From positions 10,776,001 to 10,840,000 of the forward strand of contig JARDYH010000001.1 of the NCBI GenBank assembly GCA_029215795.1: a stretch of DNA of 64,000 nt. The letters run 5' to 3'. A program made the position numbers and the translations under genes. The stretch is from Anniella stebbinsi (lineage: Eukaryota > Chordata > Lepidosauria > Squamata > Anniellidae). Below, in pieces: positions 1-11,539 of this stretch. Position 1 is the first letter of the stretch. Every line of letters starts with the position of its first letter. A model generated the notes under the pieces. The model searched no databases, was not told the origin of the DNA, and saw only the letters and a program-made list of their open reading frames with translations.

Positions 1-44
1 GATGGCCTTATAGGCCCCTTCCAACTCTACTATTCTATGATTTG
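1..44 (+). mobile_element. CR1 LINE 3' end, fragment
   Basis: The window opens inside a CR1-type 3' end: a GGCCTTATAGGCCCCTTCC stretch, then ACTATTCTATGATT, the ATTCTATGA-type tail typical of amniote CR1. The same sequence occurs in reverse orientation at 24330. The rest lies outside the window. Confidence 0.7.
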
Positions 45-1794
45 ATGTTTTCCCAGATTTTGTACAGATTCTCCACCTCACCCCACCCCACCCCCAATTC
101 TAGAACGTTAAAATGCCTCTATGAAAGCTTAGTCATAAGAGGCAAGAGCCTTAAGCTAAAATACGCTGGTATTTTTAGCCCCAAGGCTTTTGCCTGTGGC
201 CCCACCTTCCACTGCAATGCGGCCCTGTGATGGCCGGCTATGTAATGTAAGTTATGGTACAAGTTGATTTGTACATTTATGGCAGTGTCATTTATGTCTT
301 TTGTATAGAGTTAATACGGTAAGCTCGTTAAGGCGGGAGTAGGGAGAGAGCGAGCGAATGGAATGTTGGTGCGCTGGCGTATGATTGGTGGACAGCATGA
401 AGTGAGGGGCTTAAAATAAAGGTGAGTCAGTTAAGAGAGACAGTTGGGTTTAGAGCTAGAGAGAGCAGGAACAACCTGTTTATTGCTTTGGAATAGATGT
501 AAAGGGAGGAGTTCGGTTAGACTAGGAATCAATGAAACGTGAATTTCAGAGCATTTATTGAACAACAAATAAACCTTCTTTACTACCTTACGTGTAAATA
601 ATAAATTATATGTTCTTTAGTTCACAGTGTTGCATCTTTCATACTAAGTAGTCTGTCTCTCAGTGAGACCAAAGGTATTAAATAAAGGATAGATGGTAGC
701 AGTGGTATTAAGGAAGTAGGGAAAACCGTGTTCCACGAACTGGGTGTGAGGGTGAATAAAGGGAAGGGTTGAGGTGTGAGGAGAGACACCTCTTTTATAC
801 AGATCAAATGATGTACCCATAGCCTCAGGGAAGGGATCCCAAGGGTGGGAGGTACAACAGGCCCCCAAGAACTTCTCAGAAATGGAGCTGACCCTGGGCT
901 CGAAAGAGCTCTAACGTGCCTCGACTGATATGAAACTCCTTGTATTTTGAGAAGGAAGCTGGTGCGGTCCTATAGCAAACCATTTTTGAATTGCCACAGC
1001 ATTTCTGGCAGCTACAAAATTATTGCTGCCATAAGAGAGAAGACCAGAAACACTGAAACCGACCTATAGATGGCAGTGTTGCCATTGGAAATATATTTTC
1101 AAGCAAGATTAAGTACCGCCACTTAAAAACATTTATGATTAACAATGAATTAATATAGCCAATTATTACAATGGAATTTTTTAAAATGGCATATACTGCT
1201 TGGATTAGATCAGCTGCCAGCACTTTTAAAATGTGTTTCGGTCAATTTAATCATCTCAATGGCCATACTTCTGATGCTAATATAAGCTGGAAGTTTTCGG
1301 TCAAATAAACGTCTCTCTTCCAAAAGATTTCAGTCAAATAAACTTCTGTCTTTCAAAAAAGATAGACCTCTGTGGACTCAGAAGTGGTTTTAAAATAAAA
1401 TAATAATAAAAAAACCCAAAATAAAGTCCTGTATTTCTTTTTTTAAAAAAGGCAGATTTTCCACTGAGGGAAATTTGATCTCACTTCTGTAAAAGTAGAA
1501 GAGATCAATAGCTAGAGTAGCAGCAGAAGAAATTGCAAATAAAGTGATGGCTTACAGATGAGTTTTTTCTCTCTCATTTTCAGCTGGTTAAATTCTAACT
1601 TCTACCAGTTCCTCTGACACTGTCTCTTTACTGTGAGGAAGTTTCTAGAATGTTCACTGCTATCCTGAGAACCGGTGTTATGATGAGGCAGTTATTTAAG
1701 ATATTAAAGGTTAAACACTTGCAATAGTTTAGTTAGAGCAAAAACCTCTGCATGTTTAGACAGTAAGAAAGTCCTCATGCAGAAAAAAAAATGC
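45..1794. other. No gene recognised; decayed sequence
   Basis: Only short frames on both strands, none protein-like. Around 230-600 there is an A/G-rich stretch with AATAAA motifs that could be a decayed LTR, but no duplicated ends were found. At about 1298-1360 a roughly 35-bp sequence (GTCAAATAAAC core) is repeated twice. Confidence 0.5.
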
Positions 1795-2735
1795 TCATGT
1801 TGGCTATGGAATGCTGGGACTTGTAGTGCAGTGCCTCCCCCAACCCTAATCCTAACCTAAGTCTTAACCCTAAACCTGATGTGTCACAGGGAATTCGAAG
1901 TCAGTAGGCAAGCCATCCTTGAAGCCCACTAAGTCTTTCTGGCCCAGAATCTACCGAGGCCCCTGTGCCTGCCCATACCTCCTCAAACCTAACCCTAACA
2001 TGGGGCTTAACGTTAACCCTCCCATGTCATTGGGACCCCTCCAGGCAGGCAAAGTCAGTAGGCAATCTGTCATGGTAGCCCACTCAGGCTGTCTGGCCCA
2101 GCTAGGCCCTACCAAGGCCGCGGTTCCTGCCTGTGGACCCTTGGCTCCTCAACTCTATCCCACCTTGAGGCTTAACCCTAGCCCTGCTACTAACAATTCC
2201 CTCCAGGAAGTCAATATTGGTAGGCAAGCCATCCTGGAAGCCCACACAGTCTTTCTGGTCTGGCTAGAACCTACCGAGGACTTGGTTCCTGCCTGGGGAG
2301 CCATGCTTCCCCAACCCTAACCCTACCCTGAGGCTTAACCCTAACCCCCTCCCCCCATGCCACTGAGACATCCTTCCAGGCAGTCAAAGTCAGTAGGCAA
2401 GCCATCCTGGTAGCACACTCAGTCTGTCTGGTGGTCTGGCTCTGCTGTACAGAGGTCATGGTACCTGCCTGGGGAGCCATACCTCCCCAACCCTAACCTT
2501 AACCCTCCAGTGCCACTGAGATTTAATTCCAGCCACTCATAGTCAGTAGGCAAGCCATCCTGTCTGTCTGTCCTGGCTAGCCTCTACTGCACCATCATTC
2601 CTGCTCAGGGAGACATGCCTCTCCAATCCTCAACCTAACCTGATGCTTAGCCCACTGAATGTGACTTCCCCAGGCAGTCACATTCAGTAGGCAAACCATC
2701 ATGATAGCTCCTTCAGTCTGTCTGGCCCGCCAGGC
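1795..2735. repeat. ~155-bp minisatellite with telomere-like CCCTAA motifs
   Basis: Six degenerate units are marked by a TCAGTAGGCAAGCCATCC-type anchor near 1901, 2055, 2211, 2390, 2543 and 2684 (spacings 154, 156, 179, 153, 141). Between anchors, each unit carries short runs of AACCCTAACCCTAA or variants, for example near 1835-1870, 2000-2015 and 2313-2345. The 133-residue open frame at 1919-2320 follows from the repeat. It could be a decayed subtelomere-type satellite now internal, or an unrelated tandem repeat rich in CCCTAA. Confidence 0.75.
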
Positions 2736-2833
2736 CTCATCCTGCAGATGTTCACTCATGCAAGTCTTGGGTGCCCTGTGGCCTGCCCTCCTGCACCAAG
2801 GAGAACAAAGGCAGAGGATGGAGGCATAGTTAC

Positions 2834-3152
2834 TAGGGTGACCAGATAAAATCCAGGTCAGGGCTCATGTAACTTTAACAGTTGTAGAGAAAAGGGAATT
2901 TCAGCCATTGCATTTGTATGCAATTAGTTCCTGGTGAAATTCCCTCTTCATCACAACAGTTAATGTTGCAGGGGCCCTGCCTTCATTTGTATATGGTCAC
3001 TCTAGTATAGTGCCTGCACCTTTAACTGTTGTGATGAAGAGGGAATTTCACCAGGAACTAATTGCATACAAATGACTCTGGATGAAATTCCCTTTTCTCT
3101 ACAAATGTTAAAGTTACATGAGCCCTGACCTGGATTTTATCTGGTCACCCTA
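2834..3152. mobile_element. 319-bp palindromic hAT-like MITE
   Basis: Termini are TAGGGTGACCAGATAAAATC and its complement. The interior is a near-palindrome built from a repeated module (TTTAACAGTTGTAGAGAAAAG, TGATGAAGAGGGAATTTCA). Same family and length as the copies at 16509-16828 and 62992-63311, which have 8-bp target duplications. Here the flanks (ATAGTTAC and CCAATGGG) do not match, so one flank has changed or the copy is old. Confidence 0.8.
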
Positions 3153-3759
3153 CCAATGGGAGGCCTCATGACTTGTTCTTCTGGGCTTTAATTGAAGTTC
3201 AAGAAAGCAAGGGAGCATAGATGGGTGAATCACTAAAACATGAGCTTCTTGAAGTTCTCAAGTTTCTAAATAGATGCTTGTTCTGGCTCAGGTATTGAAC
3301 AGATTACAACTCCCCCTTTTTTGTCTCACACAGAAGTTTTTGGTGCACATTTTTGGTGCACATTTTTGAAAATGATGCCTTTTTCACATTAACGAAAACA
3401 AACAGGTGTGCAGATTTATCAAATGAATGTGTCTTTTTTCCGTGTACTTTTGTCAACCACACATGTCTTTTGCACACCGTTTTTTTTTGGGGGGGGTGCA
3501 TGGTTGAAACTTATAAATGCATAGGTTTCCGATTGCAAATGGCATTCGCATCCTCATTCAGTTCTGGGAGGTGCAAATTGGATAAGCTCATATAAATTCA
3601 TGAACCCAACAAATGTCTTCACATCCACACCAGGGAGGCTGCAGCCTGATAGAGAAATAATTGTGCAATGAAAGAGAGGACATTCATTTACACTACTTGG
3701 TCATCTTATAACTAAAGTAAGCACAAGAAATTTGCACCCCATCCACAAGAATTTCGCTG
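3153..3759. other. No gene recognised
   Basis: Frames of 65 and 80 residues overlap on opposite strands around 3304-3595 and look random. The stretch includes a T-run/G-run at about 3480-3496. No repeat family recognised. Confidence 0.5.
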
Positions 3760-3806
<47 letters not shown>

Positions 3807-3881
3807 ATCTCTATCTATCATCTATCTATCTATCTATCTATCTATCATCTATCTATCTCTATCTATCATCTATCTATCTAA
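3760..3881. repeat. (CTAT)n microsatellite
   Basis: About 120 bp of TCTA tetranucleotide with interruptions of CATC. Likely highly variable in length. Confidence 0.95.
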
Positions 3882-4312
3882 TTTATTTTCCGTCAAATTG
3901 GGGAAAAATCAGCACAGCACTATTGACGAATGAGAAAATTAGAACATTCTCATGAGAGTTTTTTGACCCTCTCACAACAGCAGAAATCTGCAAATCACAC
4001 CTCTGGAAGGATCTCTCTCTCTCTTTTCCCATGCTGTCCCTCTTTTGCCTACCTTCAAGGTTAGCAAAATAAAGCTATTCCCCCCTCTTCCCGTTTCAGT
4101 GCCAGACATAATCTGATTTTGTCTTTGAAATAGGAGGAAATGAAGAAACTCCTTTAAATGGTAATAGCAGCTTAAAGGAGAAAATACTATATAATAATAG
4201 GGTTGCAAAAGCAAGAACGCAGCTGGAGCATAAGCGCTTTAGAAATATAATCTATAGATTCATGTTGCATAAGCAGATCCTAATTAAAATTGTGGCCATT
4301 GAAAAGGCTCCC

Positions 4313-4316
4313 TACA

Positions 4317-4355
<39 letters not shown>
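4313..4355. repeat. (CA)n microsatellite
   Basis: About 43 bp of near-perfect CA dinucleotide with one CATA interruption. Confidence 0.95.
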
Positions 4356-4359
<4 letters not shown>

Positions 4360-5510
4360 TCACCTGCTGGAGGGTGCACATATATACCCTGGTCCTGGCA
4401 TTTCTTTAAGTAATGTTATCTTTTCTTTGCAGTCTGTTTTTATTTTCAAAACTAAGGCTGTGCACAGCCCCTCTGACTCACCTCAGAGGCCATTTTGAAA
4501 CCTCTGAAATGGCCCCGATTCAACTTGTGGCCCTTTGGGGGATGCCTGTTTTGCCTCGGCGCTGAAACAAGATTTGGCCCCACCAAAGCGATTCAGTCTT
4601 GAAGGTTCCTGGGTGCCAGTCACGCAGTTGGCACCCAGGAAAGACAGGCACAAGGCCAACCAGGAATCCATGGGACTCCTGATTCCCCATTCCCCACTTG
4701 CAGCCCTATCACCCCATTCACATCCCCTCACCCCCCCATTCACAGCCCCCTCACCCCCTTCTCCTTCCCCCACAACCCAGGCCCACCATTGCTGGGACAT
4801 AAACTGTGTCTTCCTCACAGAGAGCAAAGCCACATTTTATAGTAAGGTCATGGTGGTTCTCTTATTTACTATATCTATGGCCGCAAACTACCTCTTCATG
4901 ACCACCATAGTTTGTGTTCATAGATATAGTAAAAACAGGGATGAATCTGATTGAAAAGATGAGATGGTAGAGCCCCCCTTGCTTCTGTTGCGAAACCAGC
5001 ATAAAAAAGGTGCAAAGGTTTGAACGGATTTCAATACCATTTACACCATGTTTATATATTTCTGATTCCATGCCTTAAAGGCAATCTCCTCGCCAATTTT
5101 TGGTCTAGGCTTAATCTCAACACAGAGGCATTCAACATGAAATTCCATTTCCTCAATACTGTCAAACTGCTCCTCTATTGCTCCATATATATCCTTATAC
5201 AATTTCCCTGTGGCTTCGGAGATGAGGGGAAGGTATGATACTCTGGCTCTAGTCACCAGCCAAAGGAAGAAAGGGCAATTGGATGTCACTCTTTTCCTAT
5301 CAGCAAACAACCACCACCATGAGGAAGGTCACCATGACCCCCGCCATTGTCCATAGAACCTGAAAAAAGATGGATGTTTTAATTGGTAACAACACATACC
5401 ATGGTGTCCATATAAAATGCTAAAGAAGAACAGTGTATTGCAGCAGCTGCAGACGCATGGTGAAAACCTCATCTGTATCCCTGGGGACATGAAAACAGAA
5501 TCTTGAACAA
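4356..5510. other. No gene recognised
   Basis: Contains a C-rich stretch with repeated TTCACAGCCCC/CACCCC motifs (4690-4770) and the hairpin listed separately. Frames of up to 139 residues here are proline- and serine-rich and do not resemble known proteins. Confidence 0.4.
4865..4932. repeat. Inverted repeat (hairpin)
   Basis: TTTACTATATCTATG, GCAAACTA, a short loop region, then TAGTTTGT and CATAGATATAGTAAA: arms of about 28 bp with small interruptions. Probably the core of a small decayed MITE; the ends were not resolved. Confidence 0.7.
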
Positions 5511-5514
5511 TAAA

Positions 5515-5565
5515 GAACATAAGAAGAGCCATGCTGGATCAGCATAAAAGCAACCTCTTCACAAA
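5515..5565 (-). mobile_element. LINE 3'-end fragment
   Basis: AAGAACATAAGAAGAGCC followed by a CTGGATCAG motif, shared with the longer fragment at 37262 and with 46719. Only the terminal part is present. Confidence 0.5.
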
Positions 5566-5640
5566 ACAAAACAAAACAAAATGTTAGAGGGTTATCCCCA
5601 CAGCAGCAAGAATGAAGAAACTAAGAACAATAGGCAAGGC

Positions 5641-5862
5641 TATTTATTTCTTACATGCTTATCCCACATTTCTTCCAAGGAATTCAAGTTGGCTCCCTCT
5701 CCATTTTATCCTCACAGCAATCCTGGGAGATAGGTTCGGCTGAGAGCTGGCGGTTAGCCCAAGGTCACCCTAGTGAGCTCCATGGCTGAGTGGAGATTTG
5801 AACCTGGGACTCCACAGTCCTATTCTGACAGTCTAAGCCAACGCCACATTGGCTCTCAATGA
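5641..5862 (-). mobile_element. tRNA-derived SINE (family A), full-length-like
   Basis: Read on the minus strand this begins AGAGCCAATGTGGCGTTGGC (box A region) and has a TTCAAATC box B-type motif. It continues through the CTCACTAGGGTGACCTTGGG body to a TGAGGATAAAATGGAG 3' module and a T-rich/ATTT tail at the left end. Same family as 63416-63656. Confidence 0.75.
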
Positions 5863-5936
5863 TAAGGAAATAAGCATCCTACATGTTTAGTGGAATTTTA
5901 AACTGACGTGAGCTTTGGAAGGTTCCATAAGGAGTA

Positions 5937-6330
5937 AATGATAATGATAATGATGATTATTTATTTATTTATTTTTATGGTACTATAAATGTACATGGCA
6001 CTGTACAAAGAACAAATCAATAAAACAACTCCCTGCCCAAATGGCTTACAATCTAAAATGTAAAAATGAAATTTAATAAAATTTTAAAAGTTAAAATTGA
6101 AAAGAAGGGGGAAAAAAGCAGGGAAGGGACAAAATTGGAACCTGGTTTTCAGGGAGAGATCCCAAAGGCTTTAGAAAAAAGAAAAGTTTTCACTGAGCTT
6201 TAAAAACTGAGATTGAGGGAGCAGTCCACAGATGCTCTGGAAGGGAGTTCCAGGAATACGGAGCAGCTAGAGAAAATGGGTGAATTCAAGTGAGAGAGCA
6301 GGCAACTCTTGGATGGGTCAGAATCGTGGT
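5937..6330 (-). mobile_element. Decayed L2-like LINE fragment
   Basis: Starts with a TGAT/TTTA-rich tail, then a GTACATGGCACTGTACAAAG motif and, at about 6235-6265, a CTGGAAGGGAGTTCCAGGAAT stretch. The last resembles the conserved W-N-x-L-P end of L2-type ORF2 in antisense, as in the LINE at 19895. No open frame remains. Confidence 0.45.
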
Positions 6331-6429
6331 ATTTGAGTAGATGATGAATACCCAACAGATCTGCTAAAAGCAATGCAGATATGTATTCGGACCTCCATGG
6401 CTTAAATCTCCACTCCTCAAGAGTCTGGA

Positions 6430-6574
6430 TGACATCATTTTAGGATGTTTTTAGGATGTTTTAGGATTTTTATGCAGTTTTAATAATATGTGTCATGTTT
6501 TAATCAGTTTTATGTATTTTATCATGTTGTTGTTCCCCGCCTCGATCCAGACGGAGAGGCGGGTAAGAAATAAA

Positions 6575-6612
<38 letters not shown>
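6430..6612 (+). mobile_element. L2-like LINE 3' end with (TTA)n tail
   Basis: GTTTTAATCAGTTTTATGTA and CGCCTCGATCCAGACGGAG, then a GCGGGTAAGAAATAAAT end and (TTA)n at 6578-6612. This matches the 3' end of the LINE at 19739-22905 and the copies near 19440 and 63360. Confidence 0.75.
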
Positions 6613-6615
<3 letters not shown>

Positions 6616-6769
6616 CATTACTGCTCCCTCATAGTGCCAGTATAATTGCTTCCAGGACCAGCTGGGAGTACTATGCAGTTCATAAGACTCTGATACATGT
6701 TGGAGGGTACTGAGCATTCACTAGTGGAGTGTTATAAAATGAACATTGAATTTTGGCCAGGGGTACATG

Positions 6770-6900
6770 GGCTTAAGGCCCTGTTCAGCCACGAAGCTCC
6801 CTAGATCAACATAGGCTAGCCAGGCCGTTTCACAAGTTTGCTTTGAGGATAAAAACAGGTGGTGATGGAGGGGAACATGGACACTGCGCTAATCTCCTTG
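6770..6900 (+). mobile_element. SINE (family A) fragment
   Basis: Matches the body of the family A SINE: CAGCCACGAAGCTCCCT, a GGCTAG motif, GAGGATAAAAACAGG and GAGGGGAACATG in the same order as the full copies. Both ends are missing. Confidence 0.45.
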
Positions 6901-7019
6901 GATGATAGGGATATAATCCTTAAAAGAATTCCACTCCACCACAGATAAAGCACAGTTGGTATAAAATCAGGGGACATGGAAGCAGAAACACAGTCTTTGC
7001 AAGAAAAGGTTTAATCCCT

Positions 7020-7200
7020 GGGACAAAGGACATTGCTCAGTGGTAGGCACATGCTTTGCATGCAAAAGGTCCCAGATTCAATCCTTGGCATCTCCGGGTG
7101 GGTCTAGGAAAGATCCTTTTCGAAAACCCTCAAGCGCCGCTGCCCATCAGTGTTGACAAGAATGTGCTAGATAGGCCAATGGTTCATGGGTGCCCCTAAA
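7020..7200 (+). mobile_element. tRNA-derived SINE (family B)
   Basis: The tRNA-like head includes TTGCTCAGTGGTAGGC (box A type) and GGTCCCAGATTCAATCC (box B type), then CTTGGCATCTCCGGGTGGG and CATCAGTGTTGACAAGAA with AGGCCAATGGTTCATGGG near the end. Other copies lie at 11135-11330 and 18412-18570. Confidence 0.8.
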
Positions 7201-7904
7201 GTTCATTGCCCAGACCTCTTAGCTGAACAACCATTCCTCAATTACGTTAAGTAGGAGCTGTGGTAAGTAATGGATGCATAGCTAAACTACTTAACTTTAT
7301 TGCTACACATAACCAGCCCCCAAACGGGCATGATTAGTGTGCTTCTGCTAACTCTCAGAATTCCTGTTTGATTCTAGCCATCCATAATAGTCAGGTAGAT
7401 GTCTGCCAAATTAAATGTAACTGCCAGTTCTTTATGATGTGGGAAAAATCAAAGCAAATAAGCCAGTCTCGACTTTCTTTTATCAGTTTGTCAATAATTA
7501 CACCCCATGCTCAGCCATTTAATCACTCATCTACCAGTCCGAAAAGGAAAGGGTGCTTTAGATTTTTTTTCTTGTGTCCTCCCCCCTTCTCTTTCCAGTA
7601 CTTGGTCTTATTTATCATCTGACTAAAATGCCCTTGAGCAGAACTGAATGTGTGGTGTGAATAAATGTCAGGAAACAGATCTTTTAAAAGGCATTTTAAA
7701 ACATGTTTATTAGTGAAGCAATGCAACGGAGGTGTTAAAAAACCAATAGAGCAGGGGTCAGAACCTTAGGCCCCAGGGTGGATTTGGCATTGTGGGGTTC
7801 CATACTAGACTGCACAGTGTAGGCAAATTTACACATTGCATGGAATTAAGAAATAAATCCCAGCTTGGCCTGAATTGTAGAATCATAGAGCTAGAAGAAG
7901 GGGC
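7201..7904. other. No gene recognised
   Basis: Frames of 84 and 67 residues overlap on opposite strands at 7368-7726 without family resemblance. No clear repeat. Confidence 0.45.
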
Positions 7905-8035
7905 TGTTATTTATTTATTTATTTTTATTCATTTATTGCATTTATTGCAATTATATCCCACTTTTTTTCCTCCAAAGAACCCAAGGTGGCATACATAACC
8001 CCCTCCTTTCCATTTTATCCTCACAACAACAATCC
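7905..8035 (-). mobile_element. SINE (family A) 3' part
   Basis: TTTATT-rich tail, ATATCCCACTTTTTTTCCTCC, AACCCAAGGTGGCATACATA and CATTTTATCCTCACAACAAC: the 3' half of the family A SINE in antisense, as at 63430-63520. Confidence 0.7.
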
Positions 8036-8281
8036 TATCCTATGTTCAAAGTGGGGCATTCCATATTCAAAATGGGGTATCACATGTTCAAATGGTTCCT
8101 CTTTTAAAATATAAAGCAAGCAAAGTTTTATACATAAAGAAACCATAATTCTTCCCAGCATGCTAAGCTTAAGATGCTAGTTTTCCACATAAATTGAGTG
8201 CCCCCACATAGGGGAACAATCAAAGACGTGATATTTCAGTCTTTGCACATAAATCCACATTTTTTTAAATCCACCCTTCAG

Positions 8282-8295
8282 TATATATATATAGA

Positions 8296-8329
<34 letters not shown>

Positions 8330-8330
8330 A
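8282..8330. repeat. (TA)n(GA)n microsatellite
   Basis: Short TA run followed by about 35 bp of GA dinucleotide. Confidence 0.9.
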
Positions 8331-9467
8331 ATGTGTTTTCTGTCATAATGCATATTTTAATACTTTAAAAAAAAAGAATCAAGAATGGTGTTGGAACATT
8401 CAGTAAGTGTCAAAGCTGGAGGATAACAGAGTTTGAATCTATACATCAGACTTGGAGGTGTGGATCAGGTCAGATCGTATTCCTCATCTATCCCAACATG
8501 AAACTCTCACCTACAGGAAATACTCCACAACTTGATTATCCTGAATGAATAAATTAGCTGCATAATAGCAAAAGAAAAGAAATACTTTTAGAGGCTGGAT
8601 TTGCAATTTCTAGTCCCATTGCTTGCTTATGTGACATTTGGTCTGATATTGAACTGATCCTGTTGACAACTTGGTGTTTATGGTGATGCTACAGAAGGGG
8701 AGAAATTCGTTCAGTTCCAACTCTAATGTGAATTTACCTAATTTTCACTTCCCGAAATAATACATGGACCAAAACACAATTATACTTGGATAATTGCCCT
8801 TATTCAAATTTTGTAACAAACTTCTCCTATCATAATATGGGTACCCAAATATGTTAATCAAGGAGACATGTGCACAAAGTGTGTATATTAGGGACAACAA
8901 TGTACCGAAATGCATCACATTAGGAGAAATTGCTTGCCAAAATAAGGAGAACGTATATTAGGGAAGAATACACGAGGCATGTATTCGGAGGAATGTGCGT
9001 AGAAATTCATCTAAATATCCATGTGAACTTTAATATAAAATATTCAACCTAATGTGGATATGGATGGAAAAAAAAATAACTTTTGGAAAATAGGAAACTG
9101 AGCAAAAATGAAGTTGGGGGATTTTTTAATCCCTCAATGGTGGTTGAACTGTTATATCTCGAATCCAAACACATGAGAGAACTATGACTGTATCTTGCAT
9201 TCCCCCCTTGCTTAAAAAGGCCATAGCACTGGGAAAAGGGGCTTAACACCTTCCACATGACATTTCCTTGAGTTAAATGACAATACCTCAAAGGTACTAT
9301 TAGTGGCAGAAGAAGGGGGACAATACTGGCAGATGTCTTCTGCTTCTTTCTCATCCGAAAACTGGTTTTAATCCTATCCCCAACAATGGCATTAATTCTG
9401 ATGGAAAGGCAGTCCTTCCACCACTTTTAAAAATGGTGGCCAAACTTTTATTCCTACAGTAGGCCAT
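8331..9467. other. No gene recognised
   Basis: AT-rich unique-looking DNA; the 101-residue antisense frame at 9049-9354 has no recognisable features. Nothing further seen. Confidence 0.45.
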
Positions 9468-10197
9468 TAGGCTGTCCAGATGGCTCGGGATTTCCCGGTC
9501 CTAACCGGGAATCCAGGGGCAAACCGGTCCAACCGGGGGGCGGGGGGGGCAAACCGGGGTGGCGGGGGGTCACGCGGCGGTGCAGCAAGCGAGGAGCGGC
9601 GGTAGACCCGGCGGCGGTGGTGGTGGAGGAGCCCGGGAAGCGCCCGCCCCAGCAGGTAAGTGCCCCGCGCCTCGCGCCCCACGCCTCGCGCTCCTTACCT
9701 GTGCAGGCCGCGTCCGCTTCCCTCCAGTGCTCGAATCTACTGAGAAACAGGCTTCACGGCCTGTCCCTCAGTAGCGCGCTGGGTCACCCGGCACGATACT
9801 GAGAGACAGGCCGTGAAGCATGTTTCTCAGTAGATTCCGAGCACTGGAGGGAAGCGGACACGGCCTGCACAGGTAAGGAGCACGAGGCGGGCGGGCGGCG
9901 CGAGCAGCGTGGGGCGAGTGGGGCGTGCGGGCGGCGCAGGCGTGCGGGCGCGTGGGCGGCACAGCGTGGGCGGGGGGAGCGGGCGGGCCATGTGGGGGGG
10001 CGGGCGAACGGGCGAGGGGGCGGGCAGGCCGCGCGGGGGGGCAGGCGCGCGGGCACGCGGGCGGCACAGTGTGGGCAGGGGGGCGGGGGGGCGGGCGGGC
10101 CGCGGGGGGGGGCGGGTGTGAGGGCACGCGGGGGGGTTGTTTTAGGTGGGGGGGTGGGGGGGACCGGGATTTTGGGTCTCAAAATCTGGTCAGCCTA
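9468..10197. mobile_element. GC-rich non-autonomous hAT-like element (730 bp)
   Basis: Termini TAGGCTGTCCAGAT and ATCTGGTCAGCCTA are near-perfect inverted repeats, flanked by a shared 7-bp AGGCCAT (9461-9467 and 10198-10204). That fits an 8-bp hAT duplication with one altered base. The interior is extremely GC- and CpG-rich, with long G-runs (for example 10076-10112), in contrast to the AT-rich surroundings. The termini resemble those of the 320-bp palindromic MITEs. Open frames inside are low-complexity products of G/C runs, not genes. Confidence 0.8.
9691..9880. repeat. Perfect-looking palindrome inside the GC-rich element
   Basis: Arms 9691-9773 and 9797-9880 are inverted copies (CTCCTTACCTGTGCAGGCC against its complement; CTCCAGTGCTCGAATCTACT against AGTAGATTCCGAGCACTGG) around a loop of about 23 bp. 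The right-arm edge carries CAGGTAAGGAG, which resembles a splice donor. Confidence 0.85.
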
Positions 10198-10204
10198 AGG
10201 CCAT

Positions 10205-11134
10205 GAAATGTGAATGTGTAGCATGGTCATTTTTTCATGATTGGATTATTTTGGGGATGTAATTTAAATCAGGGAATTTGTGCAACAGGCAAGGGTTAAG
10301 CTCCTCCCACTCCAAGTGCCACAAATCAAGTTCTCTGCAACTGCTTTTAAGCAATGGAAAAAAACCCATCAAGGCATTCAATCAGGGGTCTCCCATGTTT
10401 TGTGTTGGTTAGCCCCAATTCACATGTACAGCTCTCCATGCATTGTTGCATTCATCAAAGGATCAACAAGGACGTGTGAACCAACCCTGGGACATCTCCA
10501 TCTCCTTAAGCTGTTGCTCATTAGAAAAAGAACCAGTTAGTTTTGTTTTCTCTTTTAAAAAAATAGGTGGAGTTTGCTAACTCTTTCCACTGAAGATCAA
10601 TATCCAAACTCCCACTGCTTTGGAGTCTGGAAGAGTCCAGCTCCAGAGTAGTCTCATTAACTTCAAATGAGTTGCCTTGCAACGAGCACCTATATTTCTT
10701 TAATAAATGCTTTGGATATGAGGATCTCTGAAAAGCCTATTGATTCAGTTACCTTTATTTAGTTTTGAGTTATTTGAAAGGCTTGGTCCTAAGCTCATTA
10801 AAGTAGGAAGCGGATCAAGGGAGCCCACTTAAAAATTTCATATCAAAGGAAGAGGATGTGGAGAAGATTTTTTTCAAAGCCTCCCAACAGCTGCTTCATT
10901 CTGTTTCCTGCTGAGGTCAGCAGGAATGGGAATGCATTAACCTGGACTAAGCCCCAGAAGCTGTTTGCAGCCCCCAGTATCAGTTCCAGAAATGTGAATA
11001 GTGGTATTTATAAAATGTATTCCATGCAAGCTCAGCCAAACTGAAGAGGCCTTCCTGAAGGAACCTCAACCAAAAAGTCTATAAAGAATGCCCTCACCAG
11101 CTCTATGTAGATGAACCACTTCCATATGAAACTA
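10205..11134. other. No gene recognised
   Basis: Unique-looking sequence with frames of at most 86 residues (10280-10540). No known motif and no repeat seen. Confidence 0.45.
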
Positions 11135-11330
11135 TATACATGGAAAGCTGCCTTATATTGCTTTACACCATTGGTCCATCTATACCAGTGTTGTTGACTC
11201 TAATTGGCAGCAGTTTTCCATGATCCCATGAGCTTGAGATCATTTAACTGAAGATGCCTGGAGGCTGAATCTGGAACTTTCTACATGCAAAGATTATGTT
11301 GCACCACTGAGTTAGCGCCCCTCCTCAATA
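11135..11330 (-). mobile_element. tRNA-derived SINE (family B)
   Basis: In antisense: GAAAGCTGCCTTATATTGC, CACCATTGGTCCATCTATAC, GCAGCAGTTTTCC and a GCACCACTGAGTTAG box A complement near 11300-11315, with ATGCAAAGATTATGTTGC before it. Same family as 7020-7200. Confidence 0.75.
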
Positions 11331-11539
11331 TGATAATGAGCCAACCCCTCCCCCCCAACCCTGAGGGACATAGGATGTTGCCTTATTCCAGGTCAGTGTT
11401 TGAGGGATTTATATGCCATCTTTCAATAAAATTTCCAGGGTTCTTTGCATGGATCAACAATTCCACACCTCTACTCCCAGGCATTTAATGACATATAATG
11501 GGGCACTTACGGCAGCAGGTCTTGAACAAGCTTATTGAA

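Noticed and set aside
230..620. Possible solo LTR near the left edge
   Set aside because: AATAAA motifs are present, but no TG...CA ends with a direct duplication could be paired.
2826..3160. Target duplication for the MITE at 2834
   Set aside because: ATAGTTAC and CCAATGGG do not match, although the two other full-length copies have perfect duplications.
9768..10206. Overlapping Pro/Ala/Arg- or Gly-rich frames at the GC-rich element
   Set aside because: Caused by C and G runs; no domain and no splice or promoter context.
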